Positions 46,801-48,376 of a stretch of 58,625 nucleotides of DNA are shown in pieces. The DNA comes from Candidatus Auribacter fodinae. Lineage in GTDB: Bacteria; Auribacterota; Auribacteria; Auribacterales; Auribacteraceae. Every line of letters begins with the position of its first letter. Position 1 is the stretch's first letter. The position numbers were made by a program, and so were the translations under genes. Under the pieces are notes generated by a model. The model worked only from the letters and a program-made list of their open reading frames with translations, did no database searches and had not been told where the DNA came from. The stretch is taken from the NCBI GenBank assembly GCA_003599815.1, contig QZJZ01000065.1:1-58625 (forward strand), written 5' to 3'.

Positions 46801-48347
46801 CTGCCCGGCTTTCAAAAGAATTTGCTGATATTTTCGCCCATCTGCGGTATAACTGGCGCAATGGCGAAATAAATAATGATGTAGCAGATGAATTATTCTC
46901 TATGGTCGATTTTACGGATATCAATCAGGTAAATGCTGTTGGTTTTGCTCTGGCGAATTCCTTTGGGTATCGCTGGGCAGAACGGAATTCGCCGGCATCT
47001 CTCGAATCGACTGCTAATATTCTTGAGAAATTTATGGATCGAGCTGAATTAGTTGGTCTTGCGAATGTGATGGGCGGGTATGAATCATTGAATGGAGCAT
47101 TGCTTAAGAGTATTGATAAAGCTCGTGTTGAAAACTATATAACACCAGAAACCTATCAGCGCATCACTGATTTGTTGCTGATACAGGGTAATGAAGATCT
47201 GATCGCTTTGATGGCTTTGATCATGCTCGGACATACGGAAGTAAATGATACAAACCGGGTTGAAGTGGCGAGGATGCAAAATCGTATTCAGCAGGAAATA
47301 GCGGATTATTTTGCGTCGCCGGATGCACTGAAACAAGTACCTGTTACGTTTATTGAAGAACCAGCTGTTGAGATAAAAGTCAATAAAGCTTCGGTTGTTT
47401 ACTCGCAGGCTGAGGTTGATGCCATATTCAGGAATTTCTCTCCGTCTGACCCGTCTGCTTTGTCCATATATTTAACTGAGCTAGGAACTAAAAATCTGCC
47501 ACTGCCGAGTCCGATGGAACTGTATAAAAACAAGCATTTTCAGCCAATGCGTTCCAACGGGCAGGCTCCTAAACATGTTCTGTCTATTATTGAGAGCATA
47601 GCTCGCGAAGCTGGCTTAAACACAGCTCAGATGGTGCGGCTGCTTGATGTGATGGAAAGGACACAGTTTGTGCGCGGCGTTACTGCTGATAAAGATGTTG
47701 TTATGCTGGACCTTGACAGTTTTGGCCTTTCGTTGACTGAAAATGCGGGCAATGTGACAACTCGGAGAACTCTTACTAATTATATCCGAGGATTGATGGA
47801 TTATTATGACAAAGCCGGCCGTCATGTAAACTTGGTCGTTTATTCGGAGAAAATCGGTAAAGTCTCTGAAATAAATACCTTGCTTGGCGATGAGTTATTA
47901 CGTCTGCTGAATCTTAATGGAAACCGTATCATCAGCCGTGATCTGATTTCTGAAATGTTTGGACAATACAATACTCCTGAAGAGCGATATATGGCGTTCC
48001 TGCTTACGCTTGCAAAAGATTATGATATTAACCGGGTAAACCTTAAAGTCTTTTCCAATCAGAACGCGATTATGGATGTTGCCGGTAACATCGGTGCGGT
48101 GTTGGCAAGCAGGGAAGGCACAGTTTTCGAAGCTATAAAGGTTTTCGCGAATTTGCATCCGAATAAATTCGCAGACCTTAAAGTGCGCGGTACTACGATT
48201 TCTGTTCGTGACCTGATCTTGAAACGCGGGTTGAATTATCTTTCCATCGCAGGAGAAGAAATCGCGTTGGAATCGCCTGGCAACCGTCCTGTTCCAATGC
48301 ATTTACGAACTATTGGAAATAAGGGCGCTATTGATAACGCCGCATAA
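13890..48347 (+). CDS. Giant multi-domain envelope protein, 11,485 residues
   Basis: One reading frame runs for 34,458 bases without a stop. The start is ATG 13890, chosen for its AAGGGGG site; the frame is open further upstream, but only into the promoter. Parts seen in order, with approximate residues: hydrophobic N-terminal segment 24-43 ending SSLVWA; a TraB/TIKI-like domain 64-507; a possible winged helix near 701-755; a tandem duplication 1270-2130; a single membrane segment 3541-3558; an alpha/alpha-toroid-like domain 3690-4150; three related barrel-like modules (around 4460-4620, 5024-5190, 6460-6640) with beta-rich and coiled-coil regions between them; a polytopic membrane region 7480-9880; a Pro/Thr/Gly-rich linker near 9950-9990; and a soluble C-terminal region with HEHVE at 10731-10735. 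It has its own promoter and terminator. Giant genes are known in Omnitrophota, but no function can be assigned. An envelope role involving glycans is inferred. Confidence 0.9.
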   Translation: MNPTENAMKIWFESRFRLRNRQFKRLVSLLVTEAMLFSSLVWADQGRELNAENVEIPRNYGVIRERFEGTQQKLVIHIQDTHTSSSAQQYMSQILQHLNASYGTNVIGIEGASGKIDTSEFSRFPDKAVKKKVAEYFLNEGKIDGAEYLCIVENNGEEKLDFTIEGIEVAPLYRSNLDAFLRSLPYQKELTYFCDVMQDNLRKIKRHVFPQSLREFDDVVQDFRGNEINFIFYCQQLQKYADDLLVDYESFPSLKSLFAIIEIESQINFPRVDVERYVAVRRISNQLSQEESTELLAKEFNFRTKKISTEEYHFYLNEIFKKHNFKIDEFPNLSRYIQYLDAFSGMEQTKTLRESAQLEEKIYYALIQDENQTLLYEMSRQIQLISNFSNLKMTRGDLQLYHGYASKYSLSAIVSYLEEKGKEFDESMILNFDINSIAANLGNFEEFYRVAHVREREMVKNSLGLMNKSEQSVMVLIAGGFHTKGITEILKEEDVSYVVVTPNIDHDSQQIPYISLLKNYRTPLEQMIATYISTLKIATWLTQEPLVYPERKEVLSTKMRTLLTTTKLYDMYMDVLVKYSTEEQMLIKEQLQEQLKEAINKVITIAQYSESISVQSVELTVDGTIVAQIRLSNSPEPIYVKYRTDRTDDLETERLDPEVEKSLLEMVRLGDGVTEEFMSSLGYIHATTNYRTVRTNILKSIFDTAKTQKEIFTQLQTLDPATTLTENNLAVYLDMFIRMGIVEKVGDLYGINTTQPVYRNTAFLIASLFSGSTVPQLGAELGIVHVAQMPEEFRGLYDNLNIGTVIAEPTLPLEAINIFMQTISQESAHQVFAENSLINLTDTAVAHIFKPVGAERVIVHIMSKPTETADTAQDLRTRVGQSIVDQLNLETVGSAQRTTSEDPLLKRYIDAIQKISSKLDGDISGFILTDGEKAALLDYVYLTVGIMPIPGSDLEYALHKYIGLKETTKPTYSEKIGRLIFDTNFDAAYSRVIILLMNLNPDFDVTIENKVLKLPSLEMQNAVISSMSAVNAAQHYEGETSQLFDRWYSMLEQTLNSAPREYRKSKLYKALAEALSEAQDRSKELNRMLTLEEFGQIVNTQLLSVEVWKTTSERPLLSNAQRRHSLLDEAISHQQPIAFASRDGVASVNLVIKERLADGAYLALSESSADVYKITLLPYSAANNEFSFKEQADTADQFNDPAGFFVDRFIDIDISTMTLDSQLARITAYQQLRQKWNGVLSGTPTTALNERLDTVLGEAPDTQEDVLAALNRVSEQAKQNTDSRIAQLNAQISGIKNTSAELDLLRQERTEALEKLKELRSAIQGQSEEFEQRTKEREALRKTVKAQREAARTVLRNYFESFVLNVIARKVINTEAAAALEGKNSILAVDQMLSTWWDGRELKGLTETLAQQPGVIKGANLGKIIDAETVGKLRARLGEFIDQDVIDSVIPAQLDGELVMAVSPEISRRMGDIFTRITIMANIRSFSGDQAENLEKAKTAILENVHKPLVVSTQLLRQNAAEYTKRIDQRDALEAAISTLRADFVANNRTIAGLEARVKSIDARLADTQVDEVLLAGTEKELLVAEQLYAALNDAVSFMHEQISNNVSRVTISKDTPPIAITIQNIEAIIYRRAVSTARKNLDTIKGLYMSDRQNATFIQAYETANEVHNRLLSQFYNMRDNLRQAEVRFDSEALTEAVSETVKQRATQYDADMAKRQQVLDSLKDTVTEYSQQESRLAEMQSEIETLRETIRAQNERSKGLASQLNAGEAVLKDAEYSIQSIVKAYLDKYVLTILSERMLSVIQEAKDEGRSPRKALNTALAQWWGWPEDTKVKVELDTLYPETKDKDVIDILRDYPVKFHGVNFGFIISPEDIEILRDQLAELIGNELLDEMIPSDVNVYNHRVFNSVKDRIAGSEDFSRLLSLVANLGETTATEQVTAIESHITELTQYNVIERRMKELAATIELTTRQIAQNQRDSVSINSSMQANVARLNNLERSADSLKVSIARRTDTATEQGMLNTANQSISQVQAYQSAFNEAAAVVTQAIAQGRQSITIAKNEIPLIPANIPALIYGVAYVISHRKHADAVKESEDASIQTMAVYQMARRQFASHYNNIVYEYEQFRDFGADVNAEYLLFGENTDNQFSQFSDRTDNYRVANMLQKAVEYLASVDPALASRINSGTRVVVSKDLFLPVTGKALEALQQKSQETNTIYIEKAAFNQIVQLLKSEDPKSNRAAVKAMAAVIAVQGAPFIPVLNLNSPNLKKGDASLFVRQIFEMIMPDVIAQDQALAQLVEQSAVSFEKAVSSIRAADGTIRKTKKNIEALQTAFANQELWAAVQPYLSLGAMTPAAVAKIGKNRASVLMGDDYAEWHGMLRMEEQIYREGVSQEAVPELFQGDSLTYWTGPFHNKSLPVSEQYKIFFERATGTDFIFDQIQAMVNAFDPASPADAYFSFSNELNQRVTDLFDISKYTFEQTLDAERNPVILVTAPTGIQVQMTPAQRETFETRMTELKNNVRVYFKPGEGIGIIYNIEDNKNRILPLLVSRNDIAQVHNQIVEQARVRSNSDVVVQSSIKPVLSAVAQAGQLLATGTISDIQAATSVVEDRDVARAMRERFNDLVDLIKDERGLTLSHSERKALAAQLISEEEAGFEWLAFVSGIYNSDVPVVMTDRLQRVLDSLEETDERSNFVEAKRELVELVGRNGWDTLDPSVRKAIYFNVLQRNEITAEALVTINGKTLNQQAALLNYFRKLDSKAASAEPSRITASALSLLWEMEKEQLAASLDIVFIQDRMNIFLDMVRQGQAELDKQEGLDPEMMKQEKAFFESMSRNIQYGLFINAIQAVRDFNQQHQGVIKIDTTTDFIIKNSDKIVELISRFNRDLDIDEEQFADDARRIEVVQNYIKVRELWDSGRRDDAFALMKNIAQMVSSADLYRVRGSNTDVESNVSFMEDILNGEISDYSDSEVTFGLESVLKETINRIPDYWYPAATTLRADAYRARSIQLAEGVSDVVIRLTDDVTDQDIPDPYSREIFTKQGIGASGRKLFLDVNSFDFESPNTDEVFAELYREADQNRVAMIEEHIKSLTARGLPSDLRLLTLGETAFSNGYEPFEFEDGFASQELVLTTADVGNAIPIAINPAKYNEMIEAEKTAVRVLHVSLKEAMYAIIKEGNYDKARMLLESSKAFIAGLPHISVPLRQNLIAAIDRDLTDIEKDAQVADHKFEPTILLSGKNPGTYIDLRQNGEVQNLLRLTFEELESINPELLAEIKTNMTVVVGKRPRENVPLGTIYISSAKFDFLSKLSKMGATREAAIMLAKDIAALNSNSRQLLSFMFLDNLLNSERGIEPYIHHTQLVGEDGQVIIPADVKYDKAGHPIPNLNGPLAVTYFENGRPVRVYDSVSDQDYFVPSSDMDTEMDGYRVIRNKDGNAVQILSLSNLEKWVGYINENEELHMISKDGKPLAVAKIGPETAVIHPIVSDYALMQALDADTKEIAMERLLSLTEGIRPLSLERKQAEAEEFQAAQAEPPQPRRLGWKSRTLLVAMLGIIAATTLVSDFSKIGGTSSLFAQDTGTGQNNPTQFSDNPLISPDNPYQLYSSLYGENAAQMQNSAQEMLYILQNSVNQERVNLENLRQQGTLDTDQEQVILQRINQLEAAISSLQQTPFQPTTTSVVPGSQSLLQREVVIPEDVRQFLNGTVNDATTQSAYRKVSEFAQNQVVTGDGRFAGLPESYEGTSGNADYGTLVRYGRVVPYDVAVSVFADIANGESSSARNKVQGLIRLIQYEQSQGFNGVVHFGYNTQGDAYVSPIAPLGNTAWVLKAIFAYVDATGDRSIFNDNQALILNSMDFVLSQQVTDRDDPRYGLFRAGVFSNKQDGYDVSGTPHQQYQIVVSEHQFDVHDLLNLAYRVTGNELYKQRRELMDQQLLQRLYNQDAGYFWANIDQNGKPGPGVAIDNLTWAGSTVLTMDTLPVDQRLEITRRLIRYVDQNFIVMHNPTQASGTAVSPQDLEKMISGEMAVPQGAVVGTKFFDGYFEDAFIPRANWDDANIRSVQIEATLGYVNLLYQTALITSDQAERNVLIQKADFFMRTIEQFHTTYSKHGGIPYSTRSISGVQTTLESIVASDTYRAVHGIMKNPALAWTFIGASQDPVVAGTSTISTPQGDTLTGQTSTGELSPNSTYVFDRSTGTVISPEGRMGVQPYFQEPPPSFIQQVKDDYYAFMLKVDQLISRIKDDVKASLNYAPSDVMSWQGNFVDAPQWILPANVQQLPELSTLDIGVDYRAEIKDGRLYVYVHKPINLTRIPELPIKWTGQEYNMVVLNNQVIITPSLTGLEADKYQGFSYLTQRIFHETQAPPIIRNLSDFPELSGAQQGQVFTGRINNDQSKLLVYQQQPDGADQSVSFRVSDVLGQDFHAPANTQFTISVNEQGQLVVNEQVQLASIFQNPWSPNIPLAQLPQFLAGLQRTGHTQLYVSTNHLVQGMKIQDVDSRTYFTTLVRLASQYGIEVYAYQGSPDWITADGKSRARLYMKTLGYAGIDFAGYVLDIQPQLSVNWSQASEQNRNRIAARFSETVSELEEIMHYYAGNDRDIQIVVPSEMRNLTGYQPVANVNDILVIDETDVDAMMQRIEEFNPTRPFRIKLETSVMTSAQHTFAMNEGQMASAIQEITERLRQDERYGQNFQGVVINHDTGEDILHVMRDGEGRNVSERMQDGIYQSPDNVLMLTRGAYEMIVSGEKPRIIHVGEDLPEASQIGLEFFQSRVEAMMRGITGAANVHEMFMSLVETIKRNQLTISHEAIPLGAELGTLVAGGNIAWGFQYSDVANINNVEIIGVNANQLDANGQPTVVARWDNVINSSDVVEIGKNSSITHLQVRVRIAAGTELLPGQTFTGYVMFLTHHPDNAGIVTEQSSEPFDMVGGAATDVTFSVPVSREGFNDFSFMLMSGKKLAKEEVVIDHVGFGHRFEYIAEWVQNHSGDFQTYYTNNTANAPQLSINQMGLWSGVLDSRVVLRDFDQRSIDVTTPAGQQTVRLLAQSGVNELTLDANTLIGIMDNTTNPEMTVKVLVDFMSALRSNNIRVSLMVGNPSGAIDDVKVRANLLELFRMKLPINGFVLTAGTVDSSMQEYARTLSDYVIEAGYGQIVLVNGADLRGYTSQQSVMTAVNSAVNAGRTSVIVPFQNIGDLNSVMSVIPAPTEDQMNRRAAMLQVDDLERFVLYGRDNLSRVEQLLMDFSRLKRLPRVQLGETAAQVELVTPQNIYVNAGGTPYISLHLTDAGDMDVGRLTAIIELQNINTGERIEGSFPLILPRNFDERINIPIENLEPGQWRYRVSVIPEYFERDRAFVPATPVLSNGSTIPLGNQQVTVMPGDRDTGRRIVKVNDLELTLIDRTDGRSSVIYDGQEYIMEDVLKGVDIEIGPTKLQVHVSRDSFNQWALETGGEEVSIRRFENFEEVLTVGVPHQSKVLGHIQVGLPDIEVSNTTVEIDDRFIEDQASRIHYVTFEEPFDVDGHKVTITIQKDGMVLAVVEDPTGKVQWHAFHSTSSDRALRIGKSLVMLGSDGNNRTVAAISRYTTARVSFDVSNTMEATSPITYMPEITFYHPLIGEVSIPSEEKRTINVGDTQHITMEVPVPSDFLAQDKLKLYRIMGDVLELRTGYQQYLRDKDRDRDAGIAATTIQQDLHKRFIQTQRETLAAIRAAQQIIGDVQGKHLMSAVHYRDVANLDARITELNNIYRQIERLQVSKFERAELERLTDILAEAEYRLNNLMADLGSLSTQRMGYKVSVHDVANLMGEHVYIRGSAIGAGGIPQGEIIARRPVLVDPIFGFSVVQDILRIGKDPYSQVMTGVITPAVIEGRHIGYMSQASNHHFSVVQWADLMRDYFRIKNYNLPASRLAVDKAQQDLSAETTNEQRALTRDVTSMFFEVSNMMKTADIRAGRPFVVGYAETVVEGEKLIYDASTDIIVQLLGDLQKDDSLALKSDLMRFLTDLGQLFRLIEQDGVTANEAMIIVGKFLENAPTAERQHAMAVIESILKDNDRTNRQKAGFIVLEILETKGMRQHLTDLSFQRMRENLARENAQVLDNFTRGKITASERNQQLSRIRGMLAYMSLAENHRELNRLVEEANHVSQMGGDPVSQAAEARLTYQKALGDFLVLIGLETESAPVTDDISSVITRVQRSNIPAVQRDHALTVLRDMKQRMDRYSTFLADRRNAMDDAQNSLSDRRTDVTSASQLLERTEGNITSHKSYMERITADYERQFIEWQSAIRRAPSNEAVPRINEVLTSELGHLQFFISELRRTELERYAKEQLISNNNSEIASLRLEHQQSASDVEKLRITQQIRLLEEANLEASSVVDFAKWYLPFLTQQMDRVSEHITEMQGALLALGQTPDVNFFQRQIDSVRAEFQKYAGEESSLSKSIASLESAKQQWETQRDSILAKYNYHQRMKTVGSKVQLSTVLTDALTYIRNPDSYFEYLSMYGFNEVYVEHQELLDAKGNVDVQKLAAMGRVIQSARQHGLQVKILIRGDSSWARSRNIFFHIGRVFGITEREGTAAARNLTENLTLLQQKMFDYDVYVDGFALDMQPVMSSDGRYNISAYQSAREVIADVIDDAGEDFVDKMRDEIKKVRQAGDYDRALQMEQYLSRMIGEDGKFHYAFDVFEDERVAQQIDSYLKTRYDDPASHRISDFSGRSVVVNSSLNTDAIRSTTGLLQSQNHGISINWGERTYTGREEMLPLVLENIVSQVQSQDSGLQTVFVNTENVITLQRSLNALGAVPLSALDLLQTQEDLDSAYNQRVVRYIIALKDQLSNLKKVLDEEREFRSSTRNVIQNVIDNGVGVQMPESWLAADRQFSALETRIADIERRLKLDLTTKQADQLRSDIDELYKDVSANVRRLRLSLSGMLSAEGFTMDLLPDVTRPGSNLLGGRSVLSFNLGQLVQNAPVGFMVSYQTQDGKQEQRDLLREIPSLRQQVERMRDAAIQFAQMREQIESLDLNLQQNHYDVSMLRRGIDIASRTDAQIKPVTVSIDGRKVTIQGNVFQGLDQVDDLLEQLNDRREDVRLNKKAFEQTLTLLRARIDAMRPDAKDNFITRQDEQEPAAVHSLDYARNNQSLAQTYFDQAQNAKKVADQERENARIGLAQAEDNQVNATRNVTISDRNVAQHRQYTEAAFIDLLEALTGKRVSRNALFQTEVGDVGVRIQLDQASDDLRKAYFNFDTIFHRLYRIFASRSTQADFNQVMTGYTRDRVMPGWGLDAVLGPGSPYVGIDENEASSVGAELVRAGIDAPASISLYGGLFKISWHWANPEMATFSVNLRPAEDSVVGKAQFNVLQRQSQYILTQMVMQDRRENVRNAAQHFEKMMNAYHEHQKMLELHKEALENARESLTKAQQDYVSAQQFFDRSQNLVDLAQRNLSNRTGDLAVANKTLDQIIEEGEDDVTVEEMKNNLSEEGTPQITSEQRDSTIKATPPDMGEEFERTKIVTRFLALFVYGLVGFIGFAVGGEKLRNMMRGILLARAKRRAAEVEKGTGRSGFLGGVLDELHPDRISAVQMRPLSGKRALDPLRGKPQFSRLLRAMDATGVNTISIIGKTLREMSNLILYEELGVQGPQEVGRERIQNLPRMQKAVYFSRLYLRLAREKYHKYVLNTLSVRMLLHVSAILLGLFILPSVGIPPLPFELINTITSALFGTNLFNPILFGTTVQLPWFFWVPFLMILPNLLYFIPVMISVVWGIAKLSSLVTFFVGKWVFGKVFFVLMLPVHFAATAGKVLFNGFASGLNKVMGAAKIKTSIPTIESKKKDEVEKWKDKTYQVSYDFGQRAIEKAREFATENGLGTLEEMPKAEAQKLIDSFILDEAAKNARFMLLQDEGNFLRVNVQKAVDTIETSPGIYGFLPAIYVPFYVPDPRFFNKWFWGIMIQNLTQSIQYTASMAMRTLRGTELGANVAHPVFSHVISKSELDIASFVFHVQGRWLVGHIHVVRPELTGQRIALNVTFEPLELEKKTRPDGTLYRSVEEFVNDLTNRGVELPPLDANIFAADGGVSEITVEGLENIPGVDAQAIQQNISDTISRVIGITAGYFRSFPDERNPYYGTGHNATHHNKFPEQKDLQPSDLEGLGTFEPTENFFYSRSYYFGTLTYLPGGVSITGEDGSLSIAPTGRIAKYDFNLGSPGTKARNLNALLLVLQGYTYMKREVIEDADGKKHLKVHFQDIDKEYFPEIDAAKKASKEDQPERVSALRRAYYDIAKPFVKKLYDNATGSVVPVNLGTRLGFEPYAGMKGALARWKAKTLGMLIGIVPVSLFGLIQDPINAALQGYYDPAFVAKTAEAQSYLNSQAYSVLKSRYEKETDALSGATISLQGYEYTVPGAVELVNQNVQREFADNLYQIADMIGIHIPRDIFMQYEHLLTNSHESLLPFFMAVEKDRIARRREAVGGTVETWEKGLAEAGTVLVNVQQYLMDLSKVFVTRNAQNAVKYLATQIGAEPARNIRVDIIENSIPQSRDFDERTAYMVGLYNRQSGIYSAAYNRVAGLTYHGSHETDVQRSGALERQLGDLEAEERRPIMNVAEDKSDLQSGRSWCKISLQGPERIYHLTSQAKSVSNWQINEQMADALMYLIEVSSSKGTPIDRIVVYDQNGGVPFENPDTWRIAIVSDSGKLTTPQQVGGLLKEVLKQPRYQGLSIPVDRLTVINTNDFAVLDQFKLLSANGQPLDNFDARMARFNKKLLQRILSNLSVLHMPLGNSLFVLFRRLFFASNPSKKLPTWVERMEQMADKMNTAGLLTEPKQQKRYQRVKNIIATKKRFDSFMNSLVYENKQNMFHYLISWPIQMMLRSGFVPAIGLGLGLFFGLIPPLLGLPLILFGAISLYNVIYALSLAVTGLSLRGVDLSHLSTRDKVALLDGDEYVALKESLGLVKADKLTFRPLGVILDAIRGKSPLFADNLAGMISLSEQVKSGVVNGISITPSTVDEEYVTSAQTAEDAARGFQWYNYSQTELEPAIEDWNQEFADRGTAMINNMIRMSEENPEKLMNAVNKYIEYRKMVEAPLGSGKVFEYVTLKDIKNLQSLSAEIREKGFLYVTSDDLAILGRVFGMNKEMTLDALSGFWSEAKWPVVAGIPMFPGTTKGRIRLATRGGTKEDARAIPVMAALMTLAEPPWLGPLSAFNLMETNADEPAEALAEDTLFGIKGMYNPEDQPETPAIAVHLRDFIEYQYERRMTGEESVKRAAAFGKGMSMMYGVNAIMEHPFFQYGISMEDRVSWRQLMDNLFDAKAFNRDEVSYAGVGRGTGWINYIIFGYTLYGHLPKRVGPFPPGLSQAYRTMRTLFELDKQLDGRLFKIIRWIQLTRPDQPIANGQSMVDYRVAASIAKAFGDVPNGNGIVDELLQNAVGEFVKNYPADKRHLAIKALRDGDRLFGHTTVTDEVLNQAADQTEVPAVEEPVSQPDFEEIDTNLSGFYTADEIRTLKDTIRNIPVSEQPAALRRILDITQKPVPGYFSVLKQLWKYKYTKTVPSKVLRRTKTVKAVGKAIKLALPILAVSLWGWWASLVPLFFLATEMLGLYRGSFMKRLMRFVLGFGGVVFYLFMVPHLAIMLTIPSALFLIGTLIGGRNAAQIVLYIADLFPRSYIFMSNILKRNSYRTFYRAYKLHQDIKEHQDIHKDVILSILSEVSGDATSLQDFNLMLEKRIILQQEKMRLTKKLMGYYNEAETRDILEALEKFDIGEQVKILQRVSTKARLRLPGMGYMARYLLKPKAGEELDYSQRGINFINRLFTEGGLHRINTVLGLGTIAGVYVALFGTPVGILQILTLAGGMVTALILGTKTFRGMLASISAVIAPLVFVSVYGLSARFMPILIVGLFTGIGYLSGGTLGMFLENLPEMMHNSLLRLAKVVLSPFRIPKLLSSNYNERKQLIASLVRSVASETESAKEFISVFETEYVAALERLRPLDQTDDGANDDGTGVDRTPPPTPTGGGTPGILPTETPQDTAPAAPSLFPSQYYFDALRRMTFALQAGQVRGAVAIFEEEIRDDLQEAVLSIIKEKNIDLTNPLNMVELDKELTNRGFINGIIASQGIVSTSSDQAKLIFYLNNRQWSDLGTQEKFKIALLKYIVGPDAVPQPVDQDTLERDEYFSIQEDVLMPMREGILHPHLDSVWSTYPLVRTLRELRAQLIKERNETEDPSVLERINNDITALEIQLSDMRNELLDFLRNTRSPLFLGDYIPQYGTMFEEMIKETGKTPASVTFTDLQRWYNKKYNSGRQESEFLTAVSIIRKLDEKHFHAKDSELNDYTVRILTTAELTALRGLDGTWHDNPQLAAEFILIDNSGIAVRRGIVGPEEAARMDSALESLVSGGAVAGNAQSELIPIDESPDVTPETNIISPAFKADRDNLTSAFQTRFLGVLPNVVLTSEAGELVTLLEQLRDNELNAFSEIGNKIDVVGSLKFNEFKALGSIILDLINGWNADIASGNVTDSLVLRQNVVLRTLLVKIEQAEQAANAAVTIGKKTVWADLVNGNEVVIAHTDLKYPALAQQKLNGYQISARKIEDKPVFNLTIQVPDATVGGMPKPALSATLQLPLDQVMRMFEQFVLSANNALVDAMRLGNNTSIEHFDTITRQMIQAANELAQFSIPNAQISGRTGSALKNIGDEDNTQIPEATMQSFREQLAQMRHDRFDAVKSFVINETPISSILMVSDVLPSNMNAYHFHDTDGALVIVMRPEILINRETDEAIFHEHVEASWIKRLSKSMESTWANRPDEVKRIAHILASAEQVTAFGSGKLTNYHLRQLNTLSAEQLNRLLSEDRSMHHHFIQSYLGNSVSEAVKRYESLIQSETRRLLEDYNMINALVLAMNGKMADGAALLRGDVAPMDVTYETLYAFLGAYNDFISKTDPAEIRSTPLFRAISSLTVELQNSQQVASYYLGTMASSVINRIAKTDTIAMLKERYYNEYISDMRAYVNYLTGKVRSLYPSVPARLSKEFADIFAHLRYNWRNGEINNDVADELFSMVDFTDINQVNAVGFALANSFGYRWAERNSPASLESTANILEKFMDRAELVGLANVMGGYESLNGALLKSIDKARVENYITPETYQRITDLLLIQGNEDLIALMALIMLGHTEVNDTNRVEVARMQNRIQQEIADYFASPDALKQVPVTFIEEPAVEIKVNKASVVYSQAEVDAIFRNFSPSDPSALSIYLTELGTKNLPLPSPMELYKNKHFQPMRSNGQAPKHVLSIIESIAREAGLNTAQMVRLLDVMERTQFVRGVTADKDVVMLDLDSFGLSLTENAGNVTTRRTLTNYIRGLMDYYDKAGRHVNLVVYSEKIGKVSEINTLLGDELLRLLNLNGNRIISRDLISEMFGQYNTPEERYMAFLLTLAKDYDINRVNLKVFSNQNAIMDVAGNIGAVLASREGTVFEAIKVFANLHPNKFADLKVRGTTISVRDLILKRGLNYLSIAGEEIALESPGNRPVPMHLRTIGNKGAIDNAA
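13961..14020 (+). other. N-terminal signal-like segment of the giant protein
   Basis: Residues 24-43 (RLVSLLVTEAMLFSSLVWAD) follow a strongly basic stretch (RFRLRNRQFKR) and end in a VWA/D pattern compatible with signal peptidase cleavage. The N-region is longer than in a normal signal peptide. The segment suggests Sec-dependent export of what follows, or an uncleaved anchor. Confidence 0.6.
14080..15410 (+). other. TraB/TIKI/ChaN-like domain of the giant protein
   Basis: Residues 64-507. The start has VIHIQDTHTSSSAQ (H77, D80, H82), then GIEGASG with E110. The end has AGGFHTKGI with H482 followed by VSYVVVTPNI. This order of paired H and E motifs flanking a helical region recalls the TIKI superfamily (TraB, GumN, ChaN, EreA). 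Members are proposed metal-dependent hydrolases or ligand binders. The assignment is by motif resemblance only. Confidence 0.5.
17700..20280 (+). repeat. Tandem duplication of a ~430-residue coiled-coil module
   Basis: Two adjacent units (about 17,700-19,010 and 19,050-20,280) share a common order. The first is VLRNYFESFVLNVI against VKAYLDKYVLTIL, followed by STWWDG against AQWWGW. Next are VIKGANLGKIIDAE against VKFHGVNFGFIISPE and FIDQDVIDSVIPA against LIGNELLDEMIPS. A long coiled coil then leads to VTISKDTPPIAIT against ITIAKNEIPLIPA. The period is about 1,290 bases. Nucleotide identity appears low, so the duplication is old. Confidence 0.75.
24505..24600 (+). other. Internal membrane/signal-like segment of the giant protein
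   Basis: Residues about 3541-3558 (TLLVAMLGIIAATTLVSD) follow basic residues (RRLGWKSR) and are followed by SLFAQDTG, which looks like a signal peptidase site. The segment stands between the coiled-coil N-terminal third and the toroid domain. Either it is a membrane anchor or the protein is a fusion of two formerly separate exported proteins. Confidence 0.65.
24950..26335 (+). other. Alpha/alpha-toroid (six-hairpin glycosidase-like) domain
   Basis: Residues about 3690-4150. Repeated helical hairpins carry NTAWVLKAIFAYVDATGD, then VVSEHQFDVHDLLNLAYRVTG, then GYFWANIDQNGKPGPGVAID with NLTWAGSTVL. This resembles uncharacterised six-hairpin glycosidase-like proteins with an EHNxDxY-type motif. 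Acidic residues E and D in SEHQFDVHD are candidates for a sugar-binding or catalytic site. Activity is not established. Confidence 0.5.
27240..27760 (+). other. Barrel-like module, copy 1
   Basis: Residues about 4451-4624. The order is: a helix with a TGHTQLYVSTN strand; LASQYGIEVYAYQGSPDW; then FAGYVLDIQPQL, with D4547. The pattern of strand, helix, strand, helix and a YVLDxQP end is found again at 33,270-33,830 and, in weaker form, at 28,960-29,460. It resembles a part of a (beta/alpha) barrel of glycoside-hydrolase-like type; no family is assigned. Confidence 0.5.
28960..29460 (+). other. Barrel-like module, copy 2 (degenerate)
   Basis: Residues about 5024-5190. It has LLAQSGVNELTLDANTL, FMSALRSNNIRVSLMVGNPSG and INGFVLTAG in the same order as copies 1 and 3, but threonine 5116 stands where the others have the aspartate of the LDxQP motif. 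A beta-rich region (28,290-28,770, with LPGQTFTGYVMFLTHHPDN) separates it from copy 1, and another follows it (29,640-29,990). Confidence 0.45.
31000..33230 (+). other. Coiled-coil-rich region of the giant protein
   Basis: Residues about 5704-6447 are mostly long charged helices with heptad character (for example ERFERAELERLTDILAEAE-like and LESAKQQWETQRDSILAKY stretches). Further such regions lie at about 34,290-35,400 and 35,930-36,290. They are likely rods or spacers between folded modules. Confidence 0.65.
33270..33830 (+). other. Barrel-like module, copy 3
   Basis: Residues about 6461-6647. It has YGFNEVYVEHQELLD, SARQHGLQVKILIRGDSSW and VDGFALDMQPVMSSDG, with D6584 in the LDMQP motif, matching copy 1 in order and spacing. 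It lies between two coiled-coil stretches. Confidence 0.5.
36330..43520 (+). other. Polytopic membrane region of the giant protein
   Basis: Residues about 7480-9880. Clusters of hydrophobic segments are visible near 36,340-36,405, 36,850-37,220 (about four), 38,755-38,815, 40,360-40,520 (about three), 42,475-42,700 (about three) and 43,225-43,520 (about four), giving roughly fifteen membrane helices with soluble domains between them. Examples are WFFWVPFLMILPNLLYFIPV and IGLGLGLFFGLIPPLLGLPL. The region anchors the protein in a membrane; no transporter or transferase signature was recognised. Confidence 0.65.
46050..46115 (+). other. HEHVE motif in the C-terminal soluble domain
   Basis: AIFHEHVEASWI places H10731, E10732, H10733 and E10735 on one predicted helix after a strand (LVIVMRPEIL). 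Such spacing can bind a metal, and similar HExxE-like helices occur in uncharacterised Omnitrophota proteins (recollection, not checked). It does not match the HExxH protease signature. Confidence 0.35.
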
Positions 48348-48376
48348 TCGCACTAACTCATAAAATATGAATATTA

